A stretch of DNA of 64,000 nucleotides from Asaia bogorensis (GTDB lineage Bacteria > Pseudomonadota > Alphaproteobacteria > Acetobacterales > Acetobacteraceae): assembly GCA_945869965.1 (NCBI GenBank), contig CAMBRC010000004.1, forward strand, positions 25,309 to 89,308. Reading direction: 5' to 3'. Both the position numbers and the translations under genes were made by a program. Under the pieces are notes generated by a model, which saw nothing but the letters and a program-made list of their open reading frames with translations, did not search any database and was not told the origin of the DNA. Of this stretch, positions 38,081 to 49,414 are shown piece after piece; within the stretch, counting starts at the first letter, position 1; each line of letters begins with the position of its first letter.

Positions 38081-39024
38081 GCAGCCACACCCCCGTCATG
38101 CTGGCCGAAATCCTGGCCTCCCTCGCCCCCCGCGACGGCGGCACCTACCTCGACGCCACGTTTGGTGGCGGTGGCTACGCCAGCGCCATTCTGCAAGCGG
38201 CGGCCTGCACCGTCTGGGCCATCGACCGCGACCCCGACGCCATCGCCCGCGGCGCCGAACTCGCGGCGAGCTATCCCGGCCGCCTGCACCTGCTGCACGG
38301 CGCCTTCGGCGACATGATCGACCTGCTCGGCGAGCACGGCGTGACCGCGCTGGACGGCATCGTCTTCGACCTCGGCGTCTCCTCGTTCCAGCTCGACCAG
38401 CCCGAGCGCGGCTTCTCCTTCCGCCGCGACGGCCCACTGGACATGCGCATGGCCCGCACCGGCCCGACCGCCGCCGACCTGGTCAACCGCCTGCCGGAAG
38501 CCGAGCTGGCCGACACGCTCTACGAATTCGGCGAGGAACGCGCTTCCCGCCGCATCGCCAAGGCAATCGCTGCCGCTCGCGCGATCGAGCCGATCACCAC
38601 CACGGGCCGCCTCGCCGAGGTGATCCGCAGCGTCCTGCCGCCCGACCGCAACGGCCATCACCCGGCCACCCGCAGCTTCCAGGCGCTGCGCATCCGGGTG
38701 AACGACGAACTCGGTCAAATCGCCACCGCCCTTGACCAGGCCGCAAGCCTGCTCGCCCCCGCCGGCCGCCTTGTCGTGGTCTCGTTCCATTCGCTGGAAG
38801 ACCGCCTGGTCAAGCGCTTCATGATCGAAGCCACCGGCCGCACCCCCGGTCCCTCGCGCTACGACCCGGCGGGCCTGCTGTCCCGGCGAGACACCGATTT
38901 CCGCCTGCTCGCCACCGGTGCCGCCAAGCCCGGTGACTCCGAGACCAACTCCAACCCCCGCGCCCGCAGCGCCCGGCTGCGCGTCATGCAGCGGTTGCCT
39001 AACGTGAGCGGGGGCGAGTCATGA
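38077..39024 (+). CDS. rsmH: 16S rRNA (cytosine(1402)-N4)-methyltransferase
   Basis: RsmH (MraW), 315 residues, uses SAM to methylate C1402 of 16S rRNA in the P site. The start [21 protein letters not shown], the SAM-binding [16 protein letters not shown], and [20 protein letters not shown] are diagnostic. The C-terminus contains [17 protein letters not shown]. It overlaps mraZ and ftsL by 4 nt on each side (ATGA), so translation is coupled in the cluster. Confidence 0.97.
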   Translation: MSSHTPVMLAEILASLAPRDGGTYLDATFGGGGYASAILQAAACTVWAIDRDPDAIARGAELAASYPGRLHLLHGAFGDMIDLLGEHGVTALDGIVFDLGVSSFQLDQPERGFSFRRDGPLDMRMARTGPTAADLVNRLPEAELADTLYEFGEERASRRIAKAIAAARAIEPITTTGRLAEVIRSVLPPDRNGHHPATRSFQALRIRVNDELGQIATALDQAASLLAPAGRLVVVSFHSLEDRLVKRFMIEATGRTPGPSRYDPAGLLSRRDTDFRLLATGAAKPGDSETNSNPRARSARLRVMQRLPNVSGGES

Positions 39025-39830
39025 TGCGGCCGATCTCCCTGCTGTGCATGCTGCTGGCGATCGGCTCGGGGCTGTACCTGTACCGGGTGAAGTACCATTC
39101 CCAATTGTTGGACCGCGAAATCACCCTGACCTTGCGCGGCGCCGACGATGCCCGTGCTCGCGCAGCCCTGGTGCGGGCGGATTACGCGCTGTTGAACGAC
39201 CCGATCCGGCTTCAGGAATTGGCCGACCAGTACTTGCCGCTCAAGACCACCCAGCCGACCCAATTCACCACCCTGGCCGATCTCGAACGCCGCCTGCCGC
39301 CGATCGGCATCGCCGTGCCGGAACCAGCCCCCGAACCCGACATCCCCGCCGCCGTCATGCGTCCCGAGCCGAGGCAGCCCGTCCCCGAACCCCGTGTCGC
39401 CGACCCCTTGCCGCGCCCGCCGATCACGCCGGCAGCGCGCCCAACCCCTGTCACTGCACCCACGCCCCCTCCGACGCAGCTCGCTCCGCCGCAACTCGCC
39501 TCACCGCAACTCGCCACGGCACCGTCGCCGGCGCCGCGACCGCCCACGCCCATCGCTCCAGTGGTCCAGTCCGCCACCATTCCGCCGGCAACCCAGCTGG
39601 TGGTTCGAAGCACGCTCCCGCCGGCCGTGAGCGCGCCACCTCCGGGCGCGCCACGCGCCGCGGCGCCGGCGTTCGTGGCATCGGCACCGACCCTTGCACG
39701 CGCGCCGGTTGCCACGCCTTCGGCCGCCCCCGCCGATAGCGCCCCGCCCGCTGTGCGCTCCGCCCTTGGCATGGCGCGGCGCGCCGCCACGCAGCCTGGC
39801 ATGCCCCCCGGCGGCGGAGGCAACAATTGA
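39021..39830 (+). CDS. ftsL: Cell division protein FtsL with long Pro/Ala-rich extension
   Basis: A bitopic inner membrane division protein placed where ftsL always lies. It has an N-terminal membrane segment ([18 protein letters not shown]) and a short periplasmic coiled-coil region ([40 protein letters not shown]). Usual FtsL is 90-150 residues. This one is 269 because a Pro/Ala/Thr-rich tail from about residue 95 contains short repeats such as [13 protein letters not shown]. The tail may be periplasmic and disordered. It would recruit FtsB/FtsQ and activate FtsWI. Its stop overlaps the ftsI TTG start. Confidence 0.85.
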   Translation: MMRPISLLCMLLAIGSGLYLYRVKYHSQLLDREITLTLRGADDARARAALVRADYALLNDPIRLQELADQYLPLKTTQPTQFTTLADLERRLPPIGIAVPEPAPEPDIPAAVMRPEPRQPVPEPRVADPLPRPPITPAARPTPVTAPTPPPTQLAPPQLASPQLATAPSPAPRPPTPIAPVVQSATIPPATQLVVRSTLPPAVSAPPPGAPRAAAPAFVASAPTLARAPVATPSAAPADSAPPAVRSALGMARRAATQPGMPPGGGGNN

Positions 39831-41899
39831 CCAGACCGCAGGACCAGGCCGCACCCTCGCCCTCCAGCGTCGCGCATCGCTTTGGTGCGGCGTCGGGCGA
39901 TGCGGTGCCGCGCACCGAGCATGTCCGCGTCACCGCCCCCGACCTCGAGCGCCGGGCGGCGATGGAGCGCACCCGCGGCCGCCTGGTCCTGGTGGCCATC
40001 GGCTTCGGCGTGCTGTTCGCCGCGGTGATCGGCAAGCTTGTCGATGCCACCGTCGTCAATCCGGTCAAGCCGCGCATCGAAGCACAGCTGCGCAAGCCGG
40101 AGCCGGCGATCGCGCTGCCCACGCCGGGCGCCGGCGGGCTGCAACCGACGCCGGCCACCGCCGCGATTTCGCCGCCGTCGTCCAACTTAACCTCGGGCAG
40201 TGATTTCGGCCCGCGGGTGAAGCGCGCGGCGATCACCGATCGCAACGGCGAGGCGCTGGCGATCTCGCTGCCCTATGCCGATCTGCATGCCAATCCGCAG
40301 ATCCTGTATGACATCGACGACGTGGTGACCAAGCTGCGCGGGGTGTTGCCGCGGCTGGACCCGGTGCAGCTGAAGAAGCAACTGACCGCGCCGGACAAGC
40401 AATTCGTTTATATCGCCCGGCGCATCACCACGCGAGAACAGCTTCAGGTCAACGCGCTGGGCATTCCCGGATTGGATTTCGAGTTCACCGAGAGCCGCCG
40501 CTATCCGCTGGGCATGGTTGCCTCCCAGGTGCTTGGCGGCGTCGACATCGATGGCAACGGTCAAGCGGGCGTCGAGAAATTCTTCGATGAGCGGTTGCGC
40601 ACCGACCGGGCGCCCTTGCGGCTGTCGATCGATGTGCGGGTCCAGGCGGTGGTGCGCGACGAGCTGTCCAAGTCGATGGCCGCGTTCAACGCCATCGGCG
40701 GCTGCGGCATCGTGATGGATGTGCGCACCGGCGAGATCCTCGCCATGGTCAGCCTGCCGGATTACGACGCCAACCAGTACCGCCGCGCCACCGACGAGCA
40801 GCGCTTCAACCGGGCGATCTCCGGCCGCTACGAGCCGGGCAGCACTTTCAAGCTGCAGACCGCGGCGATGGCGCTGGATAGCGGGGCGGCGCAGCTTTGG
40901 ACCATCCTGGATGCCTCGGCGCCGATCCATGTCGGGCGCTTCACCATCAACGATTTCGAGGGCAAGAAGCGGGCGCTGTATTTCCCGGAGTTCCTTGCCT
41001 ACTCCTCGAACATCGCCGCCGCGAAAGTGGCGCAGATGGTCGGCGCCGAGCGCCAGCGGGCGTGGCACCAGCGCATGGGAATGATGGCGCCGGTGCCGAT
41101 CGAACTGCCGGAGACCTTCAGGCCGCTGACGCCGCCGCCGGCCAATTGGAAAGACATCGCCACGATGACCATCGGCTTCGGCCATGGTATCTCGGTGACG
41201 CCGCTGCACGTGGTCCGCGCGACGGCGGCGATCGCCCATAGCGGGCTGTTGATGCGCCCGACCATCGTGGCGCGCGAGGCCGATGCCGCGCTGCCGACGG
41301 GCGAGCGGGTGATGAGCCAGCAGACCTCGGACACCATGCGCAAGTTGATGCGCCTGGTGGTGTCCGACGGCTTCGGCAAGACGGCGGAGGTGCCGGGCTA
41401 TTTCATCGGCGGCAAGACCGGCACGGCGGAGAAATCCGGCAAGGGCGGCTACAAGAAGAAGGCCAACGTGCAAGCCTTCACCAGCGTTTTTCCGATGAAC
41501 GCGCCGCGCTACGCGGTGTATTTCATGCTCGACGAGGCCAAGGCGAACGCCAGCACTTTCGGCTATGCCACCGCCGGATGGGTGGCAGCCCCGGGCGCCG
41601 GACGAGTGGTGGCGCGGATCGGCCCGATGCTTGGGCTGTTGCCGGAAACCGCCACGGCGGCGGCGACGGCCGCGAGCCTGGCGATGCCGCTGCAACCCGG
41701 GCGCCCGGCGGGTGCTGCGCCGGCGCAGTCGCGGCCGGCCGCCGCCGCCCCTGGCCCCGGCCGCCCGCAGGCGGGAGCGCCTGCGACCAGCCCGCAACCC
41801 GCGACAGCGCCGCGCGCCGCCCCCCAGCCGCCGCGCGATCCGCGTCAGGAAGCCACACCCACGGCGCCATCCGGGGGCACCGTCGTTGCGGTTCGCTAG
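39827..41899 (+). CDS. ftsI: Peptidoglycan D,D-transpeptidase FtsI (PBP3)
   Basis: The division-specific class B penicillin-binding protein, 690 residues. A single N-terminal membrane anchor (LVLVAIGFGVLFAAVIG) is followed by the pedestal domain and the transpeptidase domain. The catalytic motifs are Ser339 in STFK, Ser393-Ser-Asn395 and Lys530 in KTGTAEKSG. The last 70 residues form a Pro/Ala-rich tail uncommon in the family. The start is TTG 39827, supported by GGAGG and by overlap with the ftsL stop (TTGA). It cross-links septal wall with FtsW. Confidence 0.95.
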   Translation: MTRPQDQAAPSPSSVAHRFGAASGDAVPRTEHVRVTAPDLERRAAMERTRGRLVLVAIGFGVLFAAVIGKLVDATVVNPVKPRIEAQLRKPEPAIALPTPGAGGLQPTPATAAISPPSSNLTSGSDFGPRVKRAAITDRNGEALAISLPYADLHANPQILYDIDDVVTKLRGVLPRLDPVQLKKQLTAPDKQFVYIARRITTREQLQVNALGIPGLDFEFTESRRYPLGMVASQVLGGVDIDGNGQAGVEKFFDERLRTDRAPLRLSIDVRVQAVVRDELSKSMAAFNAIGGCGIVMDVRTGEILAMVSLPDYDANQYRRATDEQRFNRAISGRYEPGSTFKLQTAAMALDSGAAQLWTILDASAPIHVGRFTINDFEGKKRALYFPEFLAYSSNIAAAKVAQMVGAERQRAWHQRMGMMAPVPIELPETFRPLTPPPANWKDIATMTIGFGHGISVTPLHVVRATAAIAHSGLLMRPTIVAREADAALPTGERVMSQQTSDTMRKLMRLVVSDGFGKTAEVPGYFIGGKTGTAEKSGKGGYKKKANVQAFTSVFPMNAPRYAVYFMLDEAKANASTFGYATAGWVAAPGAGRVVARIGPMLGLLPETATAAATAASLAMPLQPGRPAGAAPAQSRPAAAAPGPGRPQAGAPATSPQPATAPRAAPQPPRDPRQEATPTAPSGGTVVAVR

Positions 41900-41912
41900 T
41901 ATCCTCACCCGA

Positions 41913-43370
41913 ATGCCCGACCTGATCACGCTGGGCGCGCGCCAGCGGGAAACATGGCACGCGGCCGCGGCGCTGGAGATCGTCGGCATCACCGCCGACA
42001 GCCGGCAGGTGCGCCACGGCATGATTTTCGCCGCCCTGCCCGGGGCGGTGCAGGACGGGCGGAAGTTTATTCCCGAGGCCGTGGCCCGCGGCGCCAGCGC
42101 GGTTCTGGCACCGCCAGGGACGCCGGTGCCGGCCGGGTGCGCGTTGTTGGAGGACCCCGCCCCACGGCATCGGCTGGCCATCATCGCCGCCCTGTTGGCC
42201 GGTCCCGCGCCGGCCATACTGGTGGCGGTGACCGGGACCAACGGCAAGACCAGCACGACGGATTTCCTGCGCCAGCTCTGGGCACTGGCCGGGCTCCGCG
42301 CGGCCAGCCTGGGCACGCTTGGCGTGGTGACCGAGGCCGGGATTTCCGGGCCTGGGCTGACCACGCCGGATGCGGTGCAGTTGTCGCAGGCATTGGCCGG
42401 GTTGGCGCAGAGTGGGGTGGGCCGGGCGGCGCTGGAGGCGTCGTCGCACGGGCTGCATCAGAGCCGGCTGGATGGGCTGCGTTTGAGCGCGGCGGCGTTC
42501 ACCAATTTGACCCGCGACCATCTCGACTATCACCGCTCGATGGACGCCTATCGCGACGCCAAACTGCGGCTGTTCCAGGAACTTCTGCCGGGCCGTGCGC
42601 CGGCAATTGCCAGCACCACGCTCGAAGAACCGAGTCTGCGTGCCCTGCGCTGGATCGCGCAGCGGCGGCGGCTGGACCTGCGCATGGTCGGTCGGGATGG
42701 CGACGCGATCCGGCTGCGGCGAGCCGTGCCGCGCCCGGGTGGGCAGGTGCTGGAGATCGAGGCGGCGGGCGCGCGACGGGAGATCCCGATCGGCTTGCCG
42801 GGGCGGTTCCAGGCTGACAATGCGCTGGTTGCCGCCGCATTGGCCGAGGTCACCGGGGTGGCGGATGCGATCGACCGGCTGCCCGGTTTGGTGGGCGTGC
42901 GCGGGCGGATGGAGTTGGCGGCCACCCTGGGCAATGGGGCGGCGGTCTATGTCGACTATGCCCATTCGCCGGACGCGCTGGAACGGTTGTTGGCGGCGTT
43001 GCGGCCGCATACCGAAGGCCGGTTGCACATCGTCTTTGGCGCCGGCGGCGACCGCGACCCCGGCAAGCGACCGCTGATGGGGGCGGCGGTGGCGGCGCAC
43101 GCCGATGTCGCCATCGTCACCGACGACAATCCGCGCACCGAGGACCCCGCGATCATTCGCGCCGCCGTGCTGGCCGGGATGGGTGCCATGCCGGCCGCGC
43201 GGGCGCGCGCCAATCGCGCCGATGCCATTGCCGAGGCGCTGGCCGCCTTGCAGCCGGGCGACGTGCTGGCCGTGGCCGGCAAGGGTCATGAGCAGGGGCA
43301 AACGATCGGCACCGAGACCTTTCCGTTCGACGACGCGGCGGTGGTGCGCCAGTTGATCGGCATCACATGA
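41913..43370 (+). CDS. murE: UDP-MurNAc-L-Ala-D-Glu: meso-diaminopimelate ligase
   Basis: MurE, 485 residues, adds the third residue of the peptide stem. The ATP-binding loop is VTGTNGKTSTTDFLRQL at about residue 107. The motif DNPRTEDP near residue 406 marks specificity for meso-diaminopimelate, so this wall is of the DAP type. ATG 41913 gives the usual N-terminus, 13 nt after the ftsI stop. Its stop overlaps the murF start (ATGA). Confidence 0.96.
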   Translation: MPDLITLGARQRETWHAAAALEIVGITADSRQVRHGMIFAALPGAVQDGRKFIPEAVARGASAVLAPPGTPVPAGCALLEDPAPRHRLAIIAALLAGPAPAILVAVTGTNGKTSTTDFLRQLWALAGLRAASLGTLGVVTEAGISGPGLTTPDAVQLSQALAGLAQSGVGRAALEASSHGLHQSRLDGLRLSAAAFTNLTRDHLDYHRSMDAYRDAKLRLFQELLPGRAPAIASTTLEEPSLRALRWIAQRRRLDLRMVGRDGDAIRLRRAVPRPGGQVLEIEAAGARREIPIGLPGRFQADNALVAAALAEVTGVADAIDRLPGLVGVRGRMELAATLGNGAAVYVDYAHSPDALERLLAALRPHTEGRLHIVFGAGGDRDPGKRPLMGAAVAAHADVAIVTDDNPRTEDPAIIRAAVLAGMGAMPAARARANRADAIAEALAALQPGDVLAVAGKGHEQGQTIGTETFPFDDAAVVRQLIGIT

Positions 43371-44758
43371 GCGCGCTGTGGACGCCCGCCGATCTGCGCG
43401 CCGCGACTGGCGGGCTGTTGCGCACGCCGTTCAGCGCCAGCGGGGTGTCGATCGATACGCGCACGCTGAAGCCCGGCGATCTGTTCGTGGCGCTGGTCGG
43501 CGAGAGCGACGGGCATCGCTGGGTGCGCGCGGCGCTGGATCGTGGCGCGGCCGGTGCGCTGGTTCATGCGCTGCCGGAGGATGTCGCCGATGATGCGCCG
43601 CTGCTCGCGGTGAGGGATACGATGGCGGGGCTGCGCGGGCTTGCCGAATATGCCCGCGCGCGGTTCGGGGGAAAGTTGCTGGCCGTGACTGGCAGCGTCG
43701 GCAAGACCACGACCAAGGAGATGCTGCGGGCGATCCTGGCGGCGCATGGCAGCACCTGGGCCGCTGAGGCGTCGCACAACAACCATTGGGGATTGCCGTT
43801 GACGCTGGCGCGCATTCCGCGGCCGGCGATCTATTGCGTGGCCGAGATCGGCATGAACCATGCCGGCGAGATTCTTCCGTTGGCCCGGCTGGCGCGGCCC
43901 GATGTCGCGCTGATTACCAATGTTGAGGCCGTGCATGTCGGGCATCTCGGCAGCGTCGAGGCGATTGCCGACGAGAAGCTGGCGATTCAGGACGGGCTGG
44001 CAGACGGCACCCTGGTGCTGCCGCGTGACAGCGCGATGTTCGCGCGGCTGTGCGACGGCGCGCGACATGCGGTGCGCAGTTTCGGGCGGCATGCCGAGGC
44101 CGATGACCGGTTGTTGGACGTTCGTGCCGATGCCGGCGGGACCGAATTGGACGCCGAGATCGCCGGCCGGCGCGTCACCACCCGCCTGGCCGCCGCCGGT
44201 GGCCACATGGCGATCAATGCGGTGGCGGCACTTTCCGCCGCCACCGTGCTGGGGGCCGATCCCGTGCGCGGGGCGGCGGCGTTGATGGGCTTCATGCCGG
44301 TGGCCGGGCGCGGGGCGCAACGGGCGATTGCGGCGGCGGGGGGGGCGGCACTTTTGCTTGACGAGAGCTACAACGCCTCGGGCGTGGCGGTGCGCGCGGC
44401 ATTCGCGGTGCTGGCAATGCAGTCCGCGGTGCGGCGCGTGGCGGTGCTGGGCGACATGCGCGAGTTGGGCGAAATCGGACCGGGCGAGCACGCGGCACTG
44501 GCGGGGGCGGCCGCCGAGGCGGCCGACATCGTCTTCACCTGTGGTCCGTTGATGGCGCATCTGCATGCGGCGCTGCCGGCCGCCAAGCGCGGCGGGCACG
44601 CGGTTGATTCCGCGGCCCTGGCGCCGATTGTCGCCGAGGCCTTGCGGCCGGGCGATGCCGTGCTGGTCAAGGGCAGCCTGGGTAGTCAAATGCGGTTCAT
44701 CATCCAGGCGATCGACCGCCCGTTCTGCGGCCCAGTCTGTAGCGGGGAGGCCGCCTAA
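43367..44758 (+). CDS. murF: UDP-MurNAc-tripeptide: D-Ala-D-Ala ligase
   Basis: MurF, 463 residues, attaches the D-alanyl-D-alanine dipeptide to complete the cytoplasmic precursor. The Mur ligase loop [18 protein letters not shown] is at about residue 107, followed by [15 protein letters not shown] and the GEIGMNH-like [11 protein letters not shown]. The C-terminal domain has [17 protein letters not shown]. Length is normal. It overlaps murE by 4 nt and mraY by one base (TAATG). Confidence 0.96.
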   Translation: MSALWTPADLRAATGGLLRTPFSASGVSIDTRTLKPGDLFVALVGESDGHRWVRAALDRGAAGALVHALPEDVADDAPLLAVRDTMAGLRGLAEYARARFGGKLLAVTGSVGKTTTKEMLRAILAAHGSTWAAEASHNNHWGLPLTLARIPRPAIYCVAEIGMNHAGEILPLARLARPDVALITNVEAVHVGHLGSVEAIADEKLAIQDGLADGTLVLPRDSAMFARLCDGARHAVRSFGRHAEADDRLLDVRADAGGTELDAEIAGRRVTTRLAAAGGHMAINAVAALSAATVLGADPVRGAAALMGFMPVAGRGAQRAIAAAGGAALLLDESYNASGVAVRAAFAVLAMQSAVRRVAVLGDMRELGEIGPGEHAALAGAAAEAADIVFTCGPLMAHLHAALPAAKRGGHAVDSAALAPIVAEALRPGDAVLVKGSLGSQMRFIIQAIDRPFCGPVCSGEAA

Positions 44759-45846
44759 TGTTCTTCAACCTGATCGCCCCACTGGCCGACCAGATCATCG
44801 CGGCGAACCTGTTTCGCTACCTGACCTTTCGGGCCGGGGCTGCCTGTATCACCGCGTTGATCCTGTCGTTGATGTTCGGGCCGATGATGATCCGCCATCT
44901 GCGCGCCATCCAGGGCCAGGGCCAGCCGATTCGCCCCGATGGGCCGGAGCGGCATCTGATCGAGAAGAAGGGCACGCCGACGATGGGGGGCGTGCTGATC
45001 CTGTCGGCGTTGACGATCTCGACGCTGTTGTGGGCGGATTTGCGCAACGGGTTTGTCTGGGTGGTGCTGGCGCTGACGCTGTCGTATGGCGGGATCGGCT
45101 TCATCGACGACTACATCAAATTGTCCAAGGCGAACTACAAAGGCCTGTCCAGCCGCGGCAAGCTGATCCTGCAATCGGTGTTTGGCTTGGCCGCCGCGAT
45201 CGCGCTGATGCATCTGACGCGCGAGCCGTTGTCGACCGGATTGACGGTGCCGGTGTTCAAGGACGTGCTGATCCCGCTTGGGGTGGCCTTCCCGCTGGTT
45301 GCGGCCCTGGTGATGGTGGGGTTTTCCAATGCGGTGAACCTGACCGACGGGCTGGACGGATTGGCGATCGTGCCAACGATCATAGCCGCCGGAGTGTTTG
45401 CGCTGATCGCTTATCTCGTCGGCAACCGGGTGTTTGCCGACTACCTGCAGCTGAACTTCGTGCCGGGGGTTGGCGAGTTGGCGATCTTCTGCTCGGCGCT
45501 GATCGGCGCAGGGCTTGGCTTTTTGTGGTTCAACGCGCCGCCGGCGGCGGTGTTCATGGGCGATACCGGCAGCCTGGCGCTGGGCGGCGCTTTGGGGGCG
45601 GTGGCCGTCGCGGTGAAGCATGAGATCGTGCTGGCTATTGTCGGTGGGTTGTTCGTGGTCGAGACGGTGTCGGTGATCATCCAGGTCGCTTGGTACAAGC
45701 GCACCAAGCGGCGGGTGTTTCTGATGGCACCGTTGCATCATCATTTCGAGAAGAAGGGCTGGTCGGAGCCGACGATTGTCATCCGGTTCTGGATCATCGC
45801 GATGATCCTGGCGCTGATCGGGTTGGGGACTTTGAAAATCCGATGA
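44758..45846 (+). CDS. mraY: Phospho-MurNAc-pentapeptide translocase
   Basis: MraY, 362 residues with about ten membrane helices, transfers phospho-MurNAc-pentapeptide to undecaprenyl phosphate to give lipid I. The family signatures are [13 protein letters not shown] near residue 75, FIDDYIKL (catalytic Asp pair) near 117, [10 protein letters not shown] near 195, [12 protein letters not shown] near 265, and the cytoplasmic [15 protein letters not shown] near 325. It overlaps murF by one base and murD by 4 nt. Confidence 0.97.
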   Translation: MFFNLIAPLADQIIAANLFRYLTFRAGAACITALILSLMFGPMMIRHLRAIQGQGQPIRPDGPERHLIEKKGTPTMGGVLILSALTISTLLWADLRNGFVWVVLALTLSYGGIGFIDDYIKLSKANYKGLSSRGKLILQSVFGLAAAIALMHLTREPLSTGLTVPVFKDVLIPLGVAFPLVAALVMVGFSNAVNLTDGLDGLAIVPTIIAAGVFALIAYLVGNRVFADYLQLNFVPGVGELAIFCSALIGAGLGFLWFNAPPAAVFMGDTGSLALGGALGAVAVAVKHEIVLAIVGGLFVVETVSVIIQVAWYKRTKRRVFLMAPLHHHFEKKGWSEPTIVIRFWIIAMILALIGLGTLKIR

Positions 45847-47165
45847 CTTGGTCACCCACTCTTTTTGCCGGCAAGCGTTTTGCCGTGGTCGGGCTGGGTC
45901 GCAACGGCCTGCCGGCGGCGCGTGCGCTGGTGGCGATGGGGGCGGGCGTCACGGTGTGGGATGACAAGTCCGAGGCACGAGCATCGGCGACCGGGCTGGT
46001 GGTCGCCGAGCCGGTGATGGCGGGGCTCGATGCGCTGGTGCTTTCGCCGGGCATTCCGCATTACGGCCCGGATGCCCATCCGATCGCCTTGGCCGCGATC
46101 GCCGCCGGGGTGCCGATCTGGTCCGATGCCGAGTTGCTGTTCCAGGCGGTGAGCGCAAGTTTGTCGAAGGCTCGTTTCGCGGGGATCACCGGGACCAACG
46201 GCAAGTCCACCACGACGGCGCTGTTGGCGCATATCCTGGGCGTCGCAGGCATTCCGGTGGCGGCCGGGGGCAATCTCGGCACGGCTGCACTCGCGTTGCC
46301 GCTGCTGCCGGATAACGGCGTCTATGTGCTGGAAATGTCGAGCTACATGCTGGAACGGTTGGCGACCTTGCGCTTCGGCGCGGCGGCGATGCTCAATCTC
46401 AGCCCGGACCATCTGGACCGCCACGGCGACATGGCGGGCTACATCGCAGCCAAGCGGCATGTGTTCGACCGGCAACAGGTGGGCGACCTCGCCGTGGTTG
46501 GCGCCGATGACGCGGCGTCGCGCGCGATGGTCGAGGGTTTGCGCGGCGCGCCCGCCAAGATCGTCACGGTAAGTGAACATGCGGGGATCGCCGCACTGGC
46601 TGGCGCTGCCGCGCTGCCCGGCGCGCATAATGCCCAGAACGCCGCCGCCGCCTCGGCGATGGCGCTGCATCTCGGGGCCTCGCGCGCCGCGGTGGCGGAG
46701 GGCATCCGCAGCTACCCGGGCCTGCCGCATCGCCAGGAGTTGGTGGCGCGGCGCGGGAGAATCCGTTTCGTCAACGACAGCAAGGCGACCAACGCCGACA
46801 GCACCGCGCGCGCACTGATCTGCTACGACCGCATCCTGTGGATTGCCGGCGGCATGGCCAAGGAGGGCGGCATCGCGCCGCTGGCCGAGTTCTTCCCCCG
46901 GGTCGTGGAAACCCTGTTGATCGGCCGTGATGCCCCGGTCCTGGCGGCGACCTTGGCAGCACATGGGCAGCCGCACCGCGATCTCGGCACGCTGGAGGCC
47001 GCCGTTGCGGAAGCATGGCGGCTGGCCCAGCGCGATGGTGCGGAGATCGTCGTGCTGCTCTCGCCAGCCTGCGCGAGCTGGGATCAGTTCACCGGATTCG
47101 ACCAGCGTGGCGACCGGTTCCGCACGCTCGCGCAAGCCTGCGTCAACGAGATCGCAACGCCATGA
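45843..47165 (+). CDS. murD: UDP-MurNAc-L-alanine: D-glutamate ligase
   Basis: MurD, 440 residues, adds D-glutamate. The N-terminal nucleotide-sugar domain starts [20 protein letters not shown]. The ATP loop is [18 protein letters not shown] near residue 115, and the C-terminal domain contains [20 protein letters not shown] 45843 overlaps the mraY stop (ATGA) and gives a normal N-terminus. Its stop overlaps ftsW in the same way. Confidence 0.96.
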   Translation: MTWSPTLFAGKRFAVVGLGRNGLPAARALVAMGAGVTVWDDKSEARASATGLVVAEPVMAGLDALVLSPGIPHYGPDAHPIALAAIAAGVPIWSDAELLFQAVSASLSKARFAGITGTNGKSTTTALLAHILGVAGIPVAAGGNLGTAALALPLLPDNGVYVLEMSSYMLERLATLRFGAAAMLNLSPDHLDRHGDMAGYIAAKRHVFDRQQVGDLAVVGADDAASRAMVEGLRGAPAKIVTVSEHAGIAALAGAAALPGAHNAQNAAAASAMALHLGASRAAVAEGIRSYPGLPHRQELVARRGRIRFVNDSKATNADSTARALICYDRILWIAGGMAKEGGIAPLAEFFPRVVETLLIGRDAPVLAATLAAHGQPHRDLGTLEAAVAEAWRLAQRDGAEIVVLLSPACASWDQFTGFDQRGDRFRTLAQACVNEIATP

Positions 47166-48292
47166 TGCTCTCGCGCGCCGACAACTCGCTGCTGGGCCGC
47201 TGGTGGTGGACGGTGGATCGCTGGACGCTGGTGGCGGTGGCCGCGTTGGTGTTCTTCGGCTACGTGATGATGATGGCGGCGAGCCCGGCGGTGGCGCAGG
47301 CGATCCGCATTTCACGCGACATCTTCCTGCTCAAGCAGGTGGTGTTCCTGTGTGCCGCCATGGCGGTGATGTTCACGGTGTCATTGTTGTCGCCGCGCGG
47401 GGTGCGCCGGGTGGCGCTGGTTGGCTGTGCTGGCGCCCTGGTGCTGACGGCGCTGACGTTGGTCAGCGGGGCGGAGATCAAGGGGGCGCGGCGCTGGCTC
47501 AGCTTGCCGGGCATGTCGATGCAGCCGAGCGAATTCCTCAAGCCGTTCTTCGCCGTCGTTGCCGCCTGGCTGATCGCGCAGGGCCGGCGGGAGACAAGTT
47601 GGACGTTGCGGCTCGCCTGGCCCGGTCTGGCGCTGGTCATGGCGGCGATCATCGCCATTCTGCTGACGCTGCAGAAAGACATGGGGATGCTCGCGGTGCT
47701 GATGGGCGTGCTGATCACCCAGTTCTTCGTCTCCGGCGTGCATGTGGTGTTTGTTGCTGGTGCCGTCGGCGGTTTTGGCGCGGCGGGCTACCTCGCGTAT
47801 CTGTCGCTGGACCATGTGCGCCGGCGCGTGGACAAATTTCTCGATCCTGCCGCCGGCGACACGTTTCAGGTCGATCTCGCCACGCGGGCCTTCGGCTCCG
47901 GCGGGTTGTTGGGCCGCGGGCCGGGCGAGGGCCGGGTGAAGGATCATATCCCCGATGCCCATGCCGACTTCGTCTTTGCCGTTGCCGGTGAGGAATTCGG
48001 CATGCTGGTCTGCCTGTTGATCGTGCTGCTGTTCGCGTTCATCGCACTGCGCGGGATGCTGCGGATGTTGCCGGAGCGCGACTTGTATGTGGTGCTGGCC
48101 TCGACCGGGCTGGCCGCCGGGTTTGGCTTCCAGGCCTTCATCAACCTCGCCTCGACGCTGCATCTGATCCCGACCAAGGGCATGACACTGCCGTTCGTCT
48201 CCTACGGCGGGTCCTCCGCGCTGGCGGTTGGGCTGGGCATCGGGCTGTTGCTGGCGCTGACCCGGCGGCGCATGCACGGGGATGTGTCGTGA
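47162..48292 (+). CDS. ftsW: Septal peptidoglycan glycosyltransferase FtsW
   Basis: A SEDS-family polymerase of 376 residues with about ten membrane helices that polymerises lipid II at the septum with FtsI. Signatures are GARRWLSLPGMSMQPSEFLK (including the loop near the active site), LTLQKDMGMLAVL, KDHIPDAHADFVFAVAGEEFG in the large periplasmic loop, and the C-terminal LPFVSYGGSSALAVG. ATG 47162 overlaps the murD stop (ATGA). A 9-nt gap separates it from murG. Confidence 0.96.
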   Translation: MMLSRADNSLLGRWWWTVDRWTLVAVAALVFFGYVMMMAASPAVAQAIRISRDIFLLKQVVFLCAAMAVMFTVSLLSPRGVRRVALVGCAGALVLTALTLVSGAEIKGARRWLSLPGMSMQPSEFLKPFFAVVAAWLIAQGRRETSWTLRLAWPGLALVMAAIIAILLTLQKDMGMLAVLMGVLITQFFVSGVHVVFVAGAVGGFGAAGYLAYLSLDHVRRRVDKFLDPAAGDTFQVDLATRAFGSGGLLGRGPGEGRVKDHIPDAHADFVFAVAGEEFGMLVCLLIVLLFAFIALRGMLRMLPERDLYVVLASTGLAAGFGFQAFINLASTLHLIPTKGMTLPFVSYGGSSALAVGLGIGLLLALTRRRMHGDVS

Positions 48293-48301
48293 GGGGGCCC
48301 C

Positions 48302-49414
48302 ATGCGAGGCAGTGAGATGCGTCCGGTGGTTGTCGCCGCTGGCGGCACGGGGGGGCATTTCTTTCCGGCCGAGGCGCTTGCGGCTGAACTGATCCGGCGC
48401 GGGCAGCGCGTGGTGCTGATGACCGACGCGCGCTCGGGTGGCTTGGCGTCGCCGGTATTCGAGGGGCGTGAGCGTTTCGTGCTGGCCGGCAGCGGCATCG
48501 CCGGGCGCGGGGTGGGCCGCGCGGCGCGGTCGGTCGCGGCGCTGGCGGCCGGCACCTGGCAGGCGCGCGGCATTCTTGCCCGGCTGCGCCCGGCGGCAAT
48601 TGTCGGGTTTGGTGGCTATCCCTGTGTCGCGCCGGTGTTCGCCAGCCGCTTCCTGGTCAGCCGCCCGGCGGTGGTTTTACACGAGCAGAACGGGGTGCTC
48701 GGGCGCGCCAACCGGATGCTCTGCGGCCGTGCCGATGTGCTGGCGCTCAGCTTCGCTGGCACATCGCGGGTGCCGCCGGGTGTGCGCACCGAAATCACCG
48801 GCAATCCGGTTCGCCCGGCCATCACCGCGCAGCCCTACACGGCTCCCGGCACGGAAATTCGCTTGCTGGTGCTTGGCGGGTCGCTCGGGGCGCGCGTGTT
48901 CAGCGACGTGGTGCCGCCGGCGCTCGCGGTGTTGCCCGCCGCGTTGCGCGCCCGGCTGGTGGTGACGCAGCAATGCCGCACCGAGGATATCGACCGGGTC
49001 CGGGAGGCCTATGCCCTGAGCGGCATTGCGGCCACGCTGGCGCCGTTCTTTGCCGATGTCGCGGCGTTGCTGGCCGGCGCGCATTTGGTGATCGCGCGAG
49101 CCGGCGCCTCGACGGTGGCGGAACTCGCCGTGGTTGGCCGGCCGGCGATCCTGGTGCCGCTGCCGGGTGCCATCGACGACCACCAGAGCGCCAATGCCGC
49201 AGCACTCGGTGACGGCGCCTGGGTGATGGCGCAATCCGCCGCCACGCCGGCAGCGCTGGCCGAGAGATTGGCCGCACTGTTCGGCGATCCCGACGCATTG
49301 GCGCGCGCCGCCGCTGCCAGCGCGAGCGCGGGTCGCCCGGATGCCGCGGCCCGCCTTGCCGATCTGGTGGAACACGCCATGGGCAAAACCGCATTTCAGG
49401 AGAGCAGGGCATGA
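48302..49414 (+). CDS. murG: Undecaprenyl-PP-MurNAc-pentapeptide: GlcNAc transferase
   Basis: MurG, 370 residues, a membrane-associated GT-B glycosyltransferase that converts lipid I to lipid II. The Gly loop [17 protein letters not shown] near residue 12, [14 protein letters not shown] near 125, [13 protein letters not shown] near 190, and the donor-binding [24 protein letters not shown] near 265 are diagnostic. ATG 48302 has GAGGGGG upstream; ATG 48317 is an alternative. It overlaps murC by 4 nt. Confidence 0.95.
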   Translation: MRGSEMRPVVVAAGGTGGHFFPAEALAAELIRRGQRVVLMTDARSGGLASPVFEGRERFVLAGSGIAGRGVGRAARSVAALAAGTWQARGILARLRPAAIVGFGGYPCVAPVFASRFLVSRPAVVLHEQNGVLGRANRMLCGRADVLALSFAGTSRVPPGVRTEITGNPVRPAITAQPYTAPGTEIRLLVLGGSLGARVFSDVVPPALAVLPAALRARLVVTQQCRTEDIDRVREAYALSGIAATLAPFFADVAALLAGAHLVIARAGASTVAELAVVGRPAILVPLPGAIDDHQSANAAALGDGAWVMAQSAATPAALAERLAALFGDPDALARAAAASASAGRPDAAARLADLVEHAMGKTAFQESRA

